A stretch of 64,000 nucleotides of DNA from Brienomyrus brachyistius (lineage: Eukaryota; Chordata; Actinopteri; Osteoglossiformes; Mormyridae), in contig NC_064548.1 of the NCBI RefSeq assembly GCF_023856365.1, forward strand, positions 19,640,461-19,704,460. The letters are read 5' to 3'. Under the pieces are notes generated by a model. That model was not told the DNA's origin and made no database searches. It worked only from the letters and a program-made list of their open reading frames with translations. The position numbers and the translations under genes are program-made. Below are positions 56,451 through 64,000 of this stretch, piece by piece; the stretch's first letter is position 1, and each line of letters starts with the position of its first letter.

Positions 56451-57700
56451 GACATTTTTGACTAGACGAAAACTGGCTTCATGTAATGTCTACGTAATTC
56501 TTCATTACACCGCCTTTGTAAAACCCTAATTTGTTTTTATAATTTGAATAAGCAGTGATGTTTGGGTGCTGGCTTGTTTACAGTGATGACAGTTGAAAAG
56601 ATGGGCAGCTCAGGCTAAGGCGGTAAGGGGTAGCATCCCGAACGGGAGCCTCCGAAATGGAGAAACCAATCCAGCCTTGGAAATCACTTCAGAGGGCTAC
56701 GCCCAGGGGGGCTCAGAAGGGGTGGAGGCTGAGTATTCGGTCTGGATGGACACACAAATAATGACCCAAATCATCCAAATGTTGAGCATGAGTGCAAAAG
56801 GTATATTTGGCAAAGTCTCTAAAAAGCAGTCATGTCACATGAAATGCTCAGGGGGGCAAGTGGAGAAACCCATCAATGAACACACTCGGTATCAGTAAAA
56901 TGAAATATCCTATTATTACTGCTTCAGCAACATCTATCCAAATGCTAAATAGTGTCAGTATTACAGGAAATCCCTAAGGTATGTTTCCGTACCTCATTTC
57001 ACACCGAGACTGATCACTCCTATAATACAAGGTCCACACTGATCTGTGCCCGTTTGAATAGTATCAAAACCAAACTCTAATCTCAAGAAATATATAAATG
57101 TATATTGTTTCCCTTTATGATTTATACTTTTACCTTTACATTGAAATATATTTGGAACTATTAGAAAAAAACTGAATACAGTAGGTCAATACATTGAATT
57201 CTAAAACATGAAATGACTTTTGAAATGAGTTTACTAGAGTAGCATGAGGAAGCAGTGTATACACACCTGATTATTGAAGACACTTTGGACCAACTCAAAT
57301 TAGGCTGCACTCAGCCACTGGCCATGGCAGATTGTAGGGTATGAGGTTGAGGCCTCTTTTCATTTAAAATGATTCCCTCTTTGCCCCCTTCTTCCTTGCG
57401 CTGTGACCCATAAAACATCCCATGTTCTAACTCCATGCCCTCTTCGAAGATCAGGCTACAGTTCCTGTCTGATACCAGGACATTCCATATTCAGAAATTT
57501 TTTAGTTTCACACTTTTAATAATAATAATAGATACTTTATTGATCCCTGTGGGGAAATTGTCTTTATGCCTCCCTCAACTTGTTCTTTGTAGAGCAATCT
57601 GTTTGCTAAGGACAGCCCATAGTGGCACCCAGGGAGCTGGGGGTCAAGGGCCTTACTGAAGGACCCACAGACGACCCACAGATTTCAGAAATACGCAGCA
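56451..57700. other. Intergenic stretch with small LINE scrap
   Basis: AATAATAATAGATACTTTAT TGATCCCTGTGGGGAAATTG at 57518-57560 is the reverse complement of a LINE 3' end (GGGATCAATAAAGTA type). The open frame at 56593-56898 shows no known domain. Confidence 0.4.
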
Positions 57701-57708
57701 CACCTGGG

Positions 57709-58040
57709 ATGGCATGGTAGCGTAGGGGTTAGCACTGATAGCTCCCATCCCTTCGAGTGTCCTCCATGGCTCCTTGTGTGTGGCATTTGCGTCTTCTCCC
57801 CATGTTGTCATGGGGATTTTCCTCTGGGTACTCCATTCCCCCCCCCCCCCCCCCCCGCAGTCCAAAAACATGGTGGGGTTAATTGGAGTTACCAAATTGC
57901 CCTTAGGTATGAGTGTGCCCTGTGATGAGTTGGCACCCCATCCTGGGTTGTTCCCTGACTTGTGCCCGTAGCCTCTGGGACAGGCTCTTGCTCCCTCTGA
58001 ACCTGAACAGGATAAGAGGTTACAGAATGTGGATGGATAG
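57709..58040 (+). mobile_element. tRNA-SINE, plus strand
   Basis: It has the same family body as 35142-35482 (CTTCTCCCCATGTTGTCATG, CAGTCCAAAAACATGGTGGG, CATCCTGGGTTGTTCCCTGA) and a GGATGGAT tail. The internal CCCCCC segment has expanded to a C run of about 19 (57838-57856). Short AGCACAC repeats at the two ends may be the target duplication. Confidence 0.8.
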
Positions 58041-58809
58041 CACACAAATAAAGGAAATACTCTGGAAAAACAATAGGTGGTATTAAAAACAGGTAAGACT
58101 AACAATAATGTGCAAAAATGCATGTGAAAATAATGAAATTTGTCAGAGTAACAATGTAATCCATTGTGATTACAGGAATTTACTGAACACTACAGGACCA
58201 ATCTGAGACGATTGCTTCAATAGATGAATTTTGTGCAAATACAATGGGCAGCTGATATACATAAAAACCAACAGTATGTAAAGCCCAAACAACTCTGAAG
58301 AGTGGGGGAAAAGGAAGGTAGATGCCCTGCAGTCCAGAAGATGCGAGTCTCCCTCCAGCTCTGCGACCCCCTCGGTGATAAATTGCTATTACAGCGATAG
58401 TGATTTTTTTTTTTTTGCGTCGCTGCAGTAACAAAACGAAAGATCGAGTGAAATGTTTTCTATTAATTCTATGAGATTACATTATGATGACGCTGGACGT
58501 AGGTCGTTTTCGGTATTATGCATTCGTCGCTAGACAATTTTCACTGCAATATCAGAAAATTGTATGAATATGGTATGGCTGCCAGCGTGGTAACGGCATT
58601 TAGTCATTGCACCATAAGTGACCCACCTCTAACGGTTGTAGTACTGGTAATACCATACATCAGACTGCTTATACACGCTACTTTTTAATTTATATAGTAA
58701 TATGTTAACGATATAAACGGATGGACACCGCATTAATAACTTCTTTTTTTTTATTTGAAAATAACTTAAAGATACAACCCACGGTTACTTTTGTTAGTTT
58801 TTATAAGTA

Positions 58810-59037
58810 CAGGTTTGCCAACTCTCACGCTTACGCAAAACAATCTTACGGCAAATGTATATTTTTCCATTATAAACCTAAAATTGACCACTTCAAAAGC
58901 GTTGGGGTAGTTTGGAAACCCTACAGACTATTTACATGGTAATAAAACTGTTACTTGCCTGTAAGTCTGCATGTGTGTGCAGACTTGTCTCGATTTGGAT
59001 ATCTTACTCCAGCTAGCTGATAAAGTTGGCAACCCTA
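58810..59037 (-). mobile_element. Four-copy DNA-element family, copy D (inverted)
   Basis: This is the best preserved pair of ends in the family: CAGGTTTGCCAACTCTCACG on the left and GTTGGCAACCCTA on the right form the inverted repeat. Internal blocks (AATTTTAGGTTTATAATGG and AAACTACCCCAACGC in the reverse complement) match copies A and B. It lies about 320 bp upstream of the chmp2b start codon, so it may border or contribute to that promoter. Confidence 0.65.
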
Positions 59038-59192
59038 TAATTACCTTTTTATTTTAGCAGTCCTGCTTGTCCACATTTACTGTACTGTATGGGGTATACT
59101 GAGAGAGGCGCCCGATGCGCTAAGCATCCAGAGAAATTGGATTATCAGCGACCCCTTGAGGTCTCTTTTCGAATTGCGGTTGTGCCCATTGA

Positions 59193-59200
59193 TGACGTCA
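59193..59200. promoter_or_regulatory. Consensus CRE/ATF site upstream of chmp2b
   Basis: TGACGTCA, a perfect palindromic CREB/ATF site, lies 158-165 bp upstream of the chmp2b start codon. A short open frame across it (59089-59301) has no recognisable domain and is probably spurious. Assignment to the chmp2b promoter is by position. Confidence 0.55.
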
Positions 59201-59357
59201 CAGAACGTGAGTTCGTGGCTGTCTTGGGCAAAGAATCCGATTGTCTAACAACTAGGGAATCATGTCACGCAAATGTCGTTAGTGCTGCTATCTGTTTTTA
59301 AGGAGCAACGAAAAGGTGTAAAAGGACTCATAGTTTGATTTGCCTCAGTGGTCTAAA

Positions 59358-59895
59358 ATGGCTTCCTTATTTAAGAAGAAGACGGTAGATGGTGAGTGTC
59401 TTTTCAGCATGAAACACTGCATATTAATTATCTTTTTAATTATGCTTTTTACCTCCTATTATAATGACGTGCTTCGTTCAGATGCAATTTGTAGTACATT
59501 TCTTGCCAGATAGCGATTTGACATTATTTACATTTAACTAATATGAGGGTCTGTAAATTAAACAGCTTTCATGTTCGTTGAATACTGGCTCTTTATAGCC
59601 TACAAGTTTGTTTGGTAGTTTTTGTTTTAAGTATGAGCTATGAAATCGCATTGCTGAAAATCGGGTCTCGTCTTATAGCGGCTTGTTATTTACGTCACGA
59701 AGAATGTTTTGCTGTTCGTGTAATGGTTTTCATTGGAGTCTGGCACGTTTCATAAGCGTTATTTATTAAAAAACGGTTGAAATACAAGAAAAAAAAATCA
59801 CGCATCCAATCATTTTAAGACGCGTAGGGAAGTTACAAACATGCCATAGTGACAATATTTTTTCTTGTAGCTTATATACTACTTCTACTATTACT

Positions 59896-59928
<33 letters not shown>

Positions 59929-61535
59929 CATAATAACGATCATAATAATTATCACTGTCACTACATTTTAAATACTGAAAACTCTCACACACTTAACATA
60001 ACTGATTTGTTCAAAATTGACGAAATACTATGTAATAAAGATTCAGTATTACCTTACATGTTTTCGGGCTCTATATGTGTACTGGCAGTTTCATTGGCAG
60101 ATGATTTCTGTAATGGGAGGGTATAGGTCAGTGGGTTAGGGGTGCCAGTATTTGAAATGTTATGGGTTCAAATTCCGTGTCTGGTGGTGAAATCATATCA
60201 CTGTTGGGCCCTTGAGCAAGGTCCCTGACCCTAACTGCTCCACGGACACCCTGTCCTGATCCTGTCCTCATACCTCATGCTTCCTTATATCTGTGTGGTT
60301 TTGGACAAAACGTGTAATTTGGATTACGTTTGTATTAGGTATTTTGAGGGGGGTTAGTCGTCCCTGGAGCAGTCGTGCTTAAGGGTCTTGTTTCAGGGCC
60401 CGGTGGCGGTATAACACTATTAGTGAAGGGATTTCGACCAGCAATCTTCCAATCATGGGCAGAACCCACAGAGTCACACACCACTGCCCAGGAAAAAGCA
60501 TCTGCTAGATAGATTTATAAAAGCGTGGTCATTTCTTCTGCATTCTGCCGCACTCGCATGCCTGGGGGAATTGGCTGCTCAGTTGATCTTGGACTCTCAG
60601 AGGTATTTTTTTCTCCTTGGGGTTTTTGGCTCCTCTCTTCCTGACATTATTCCTTCTTCCCTTTTTCCCGTGCACCACGAGCCATTTAATATCTATGCTG
60701 CAATAATGTATTGCCACACACTCTTGTTAAGTGCCTTGGGCATGCTATCACACAGACAAGGTGACCTAAAATATTCTAGGCTACAAGACACACAATACCA
60801 AATGCAAGCCTGCGAAGAGCATACAATGAACAAGCTTTCAGTTCATGAACACTTAAACACCTGGAGAGTGGCCTTTGTCATCCTCACCATTTTCGTTTTG
60901 CAATTTCAGACCTTTTTAAATGAACCAAACTACTTTGTAAACTCCCAAGCAATCAAAACCATTCAAACTGAAAGACACTTGATACAATGTCAGAAAAAAG
61001 GGGTATGATCCTCATACAGTTCTGTTCCCCAAAATACAAACAACAATAATGTGCCCCCAATGGTACAAAATGTGCCTCAGAGTCTATTTCTTTACCTTAA
61101 AAGGTGCATTTACCTACAGCTAGGGCATAGCTGGTAGACCATTAAGGGTAGAGCCTCTGACAAGTAATTGCATCCATAAAGGTACAAACTGGTACTTTAA
61201 GCACTGCTTAGAAACATAGTAGACCCCCAGGTTCCCTACTATTTATTTATGGTGTATTTTTAAACATGCAACACACTCAGTATATTTGTCAGTCACATTA
61301 AAACAAAAATCAACCCATGTGATGATTCATTGTTTCTGTGATGATCAATAACATGGTGTGAGGTCTTGAAAACATTGTTCCTGATACAGACATCATGAAA
61401 GATCAGCATAAGGAGCTGCTGCGCACGCAGAGACAGATCAGCAGAGATCGAGGGGCACTGGAAAGACAGGAGAAGCAAATGGTGAGTGTAGTGTCACGGA
61501 GAAAGATTGAACTGTGAATGTAAGTGCTTTTTACA

Positions 61536-61574
<39 letters not shown>

Positions 61575-62968
61575 ATAGTTATTGTACAATGAAAATCACT
61601 GATGATGAGTGATTTCTTTATTCATTTGTTTTTCTATCAGATTAATTGCATAATACAAATATTTCTACTGGAAGTTTCAGAATTAATGGACATCAGAACA
61701 GTTTTGCATAAACAGCATGACTCATGGCTCAGCTGTTTGCATTTTATAATTTTTTTAGTTGCTTCTGACAATTTCTGTTGGTACAGTCTATAACACAACT
61801 GTTATGTCTTCATATGCTGTTTGATTGCGTGTATGTGTGTGTGTGTGCGTATTTGTGCATGCATATGTTCTTGTTTTTGGTTTAGAAACTTTTTTGGCCT
61901 ATAGTTGCATACATGTCCTCTTTACTCAGTCCTGGAACATTCTCTGTGCCGATTTAAGTTGTGATGTGAGCATCGTTCCTCATGATGAAAAGGCTTCTCC
62001 CGCGCGTCTGATGTAAATGTAAAAATAGATGATGTACAATGCAGAAGTACAGTTCGCACATAAAGTCTCATCCATTTTGACACTGTTCTCCTAAGCATGT
62101 GAAAATCCGTATGTCCCTGTCCACATTCATCAAGGGCTTCATGATGCCAGCAGCCAATCTGTCACTCCCACTCCCCTCTTCAGCCCAGCGTGTGCAGCTG
62201 ACAGGACTGTAAATCATAATCAAACACGGCCATTTATTGCCTAATATTTCAGCCTTACCACAGAATAATGTGAATCTGTATGTTTATGACTTACGGAGCT
62301 GCAGGGTGTATGTCAACTTAATTTGAATCCTCAGAAGAAATAGTGTGGTGCTAAGAAATGCATTTATTGGTGTCCGGAGAGGAAGTGTTACATTCTGATT
62401 TACGCATTTATTTGTTTATTTAGCAAGAAGGCAAAAGAAGCTTCTGCCCCAGCTTTTTATTGCATAATTAGCTTTTTCTTAAAAGATAATATTCATTATA
62501 ACCCAGGAAGAGAGAAACAATGTAAATAATCTTCCCAGACCTTTCCTGGGTTGAACCCCACCCGTTCTATTTGTTTGTTAAATTTCACCACTAGCTCATT
62601 TAATTAATCAACCAAATTAGTGAATTAACTACATGAGGTATTGATTACTCAAGCAAGGTGTACAAGTCAGTGACTGTAAGGTTTTGAAATAGCTAATTTG
62701 ACACAATACACAGATAAAGTCATAGTTTTCCACCAACATAACCACACACACACACACACAGAGGTTTGTAATTATATTTTGTGGGGACTCTCCATTCATT
62801 TCTATGCGGAAAATCCTTAAGTAACCAAACTAAATATGAGAATTTTGGCATTTTTATTTTTTTGATTGCAGTCACAGATCATTGTGGGAACCTGAAAAAT
62901 GTCAGAAAATCATGTTTTTATTACATTGTGGGGGAGACTTGGTCCTCACAATGTAATATAAACCTAAT

Positions 62969-63039
<71 letters not shown>

Positions 63040-63711
63040 GTAACAGATATGTGACTCTGTGAGGAATTTGGAAAGAAAAAGACAAACATTGTTTATGGCT
63101 TTTCTCTTTTTTTGGGGCTGAACCAAATTAGCAACATGCGCACATCCAAACAATTTTCCTGGACATAATAAAGATGCGGTTTCAACAGGGTCGGAACAAA
63201 CGAACATCAATATGTCCGTTAGCTTGACTTGAATCCAAGCGCATGGGAAACAAAAGAAAAACACACAAATATAAATAACCAATGGAAACACGGAGGAGGT
63301 GTGAGAGAAATTATGTGAACCTATGCAGTCGTCTGACTCACAAGCCAGATATGTACCCCGCCCACATATGCTACTAACTTATTAGCTTTACAGTTAATCG
63401 ACTGTCGTTTCTTTCTTCTGTGATGAAACTGTACGATATCTTGTTGGTAAGAAAGCACAGGTCTGTGCTAATGTTTTTCCAGGTCTGACCGACTACCACT
63501 CACACTTTTCTCACAGGAGCTAGAAATCAAGAAAATGGCCAAGACCGGTAACAAGGAGGCCTGCAAAATCCTCGCCAAGCAGCTGGTCCAGTTGAGGAAG
63601 CAGAAGAACCGAACCTATGCTGTCAGTTCTAAGGTCACGTCCATGTCTACGCAGACCAAGGTCCTAAATTCTCAGATGAAGATGGCAGGAGTTATGTCTA
63701 CGACAGCCAAA
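59358..63711 (+). CDS. chmp2b: Charged multivesicular body protein 2B (5' part)
   Basis: Three coding exons lie in the window: 59358-59391, 61390-61481 and 63517-63711. They encode residues 1-107; the rest lies beyond position 64000. The product starts MASLFKKKTVDD, then has a basic/acidic helical stretch (KEYLL-like KELLRTQRQISRDRGALERQ) and VSSKVTSMSTQTKVLNSQMK, nearly identical to human CHMP2B. This is the N-terminal alpha1-alpha2 hairpin core of an ESCRT-III subunit. ESCRT-III polymerises on endosomal and other membranes to drive multivesicular-body sorting and abscission. The acidic C-terminal autoinhibitory region and the Vps4-binding MIM motif are not in view. Intron 1 (2.0 kb) and intron 2 (2.0 kb) contain SINE and simple repeats. 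Human CHMP2B is on chromosome 3, so this marks a synteny change. Confidence 0.95.
59897..59927. repeat. (AAT)n microsatellite
   Basis: About ten uninterrupted AAT/ATA units in chmp2b intron 1. Confidence 0.95.
60110..60500. mobile_element. Two tRNA-SINE pieces, inverted, in chmp2b intron 1
   Basis: The plus-strand piece (about 60110-60330) has GGTCAGTGGGTTAGGGGTGC, GGGTTCAAATTCCGTG (B box) and TGTTGGGCCCTTGAGCAAGG TCCCTGACC, a well-known fish SINE body. The second piece (about 60350-60495) is inverted, ending GGCAGAACCCACAGAGTCAC ACACCACTGCCC, the complement of a tRNA-like head. The two face each other tail to tail. Confidence 0.65.
61536..61574. repeat. (TCTA)n microsatellite
   Basis: About ten TCTA units just downstream of chmp2b exon 2, without interruptions. 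Confidence 0.95.
62743..63038. repeat. (CA)n-flanked fish repeat in chmp2b intron 2
   Basis: It starts with (CA)n at 62743-62760, followed by TTTGTGGGGACTCTCCATTC ATTTCTATG, then GATTGCAGTCACAGATCATT GTGGGAACC and GACTTGGTCCTCACAATGTA. It ends with a 60-base (CA)n (62970-63029) and a short (AT)n. This arrangement is a common interspersed repeat in fish genomes; long CA tracts at both ends are part of it. Confidence 0.7.
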
Positions 63712-64000
63712 GTAAGAGACCCCTTTCCTTACTTCCTCTTCATTGATGTTTATTGACGTGCAATGTCTGATTCTGGTTTCTCAGGGAAAAGAGGACTGCC
63801 CCTGCAGCGATCTGCTTCTAAAGAATTTAAAAGAGTTAATGTAGTGGGATGTTTGATTGAATGGGAGATCTTTCTATAAGCATGCTTGGTGATTTTCCCT
63901 TATGGGGAGAGAATCGTAATTTACACAATAAAAAGAAACTTGAGATGACCCGTACATATTTCTGTTTATAGCAGATGCCACATTCTTGTTCTTCAGTTAC

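Noticed and set aside
60571..61008. 145-codon plus-strand frame in chmp2b intron 1
   Set aside because: No domain is recognised. Part of it (near 60727) resembles the AAGTGCCTTGGG word common in fish repeat tails, so it is probably repeat derived.

Overview
The window looks like nuclear DNA of a ray-finned fish. It is AT-rich, has long introns with GT...AG junctions, is packed with Tc1, hAT, LINE and tRNA-SINE debris typical of fish genomes, and carries a gene order related to human 13q14. A particular lineage cannot be fixed from this sequence alone.

Layout. (1) 1-2736: upstream flank with a dead Tc1-like transposon (961-2142) and a SINE. (2) 2737-9164 (+): dnajc15, six coding exons, 149 aa, inner-mitochondrial-membrane J-protein. 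(3) 9165-13490: 3' flank, several retroelement tails, then a likely lacc1 promoter near 12500-12590. (4) 13501-16298 (+): lacc1 (FAMIN), five coding exons, 425 aa. (5) 19326-28398 (-): tsc22d1 with two alternative first exons, giving a 904-aa long and a 147-aa short isoform that share the TSC-box/leucine-zipper exons. Its large intron carries a LINE pol fragment and a complete hAT element with another element nested in it. (6) 28399-32842: the long-isoform promoter with a G-run cluster, a LINE pol fragment, a small palindromic hAT-type MITE and a LINE tail. (7) 32843-42419 (+): gtf2f2 (TFIIF beta/RAP30), eight coding exons including one of 19 nt, 249 aa exactly as in human. The single-exon gene kctd4 (37242-37997, -) sits antisense in its 7.2-kb intron 4, as in human. 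(8) 42420-59357: about 17 kb with no gene I can recognise, made of repeat fragments including two LTR-like segments. (9) 59358-64000 (+): the first three coding exons of chmp2b (ESCRT-III); the gene runs off the right edge.

The genes do not form a pathway; they are independent housekeeping or regulatory loci. The order and orientation dnajc15(+), lacc1(+), tsc22d1(-), gtf2f2(+), kctd4(- nested) match human chromosome 13, but enox1, ccdc122, nufip1 and gpalpp1 are not visible between them, and the block ends at chmp2b, whose human homologue is on chromosome 3. Most notable observations: a candidate unannotated 36-nt in-frame cassette exon in gtf2f2 intron 4; the 19-nt gtf2f2 microexon; a young palindromic hAT MITE with a perfect 8-bp target duplication; a nested hAT insertion; and a four-copy DNA-element family, one copy of which lies about 320 bp upstream of chmp2b. 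I found no CRISPR array, operon or bacterial-type system.
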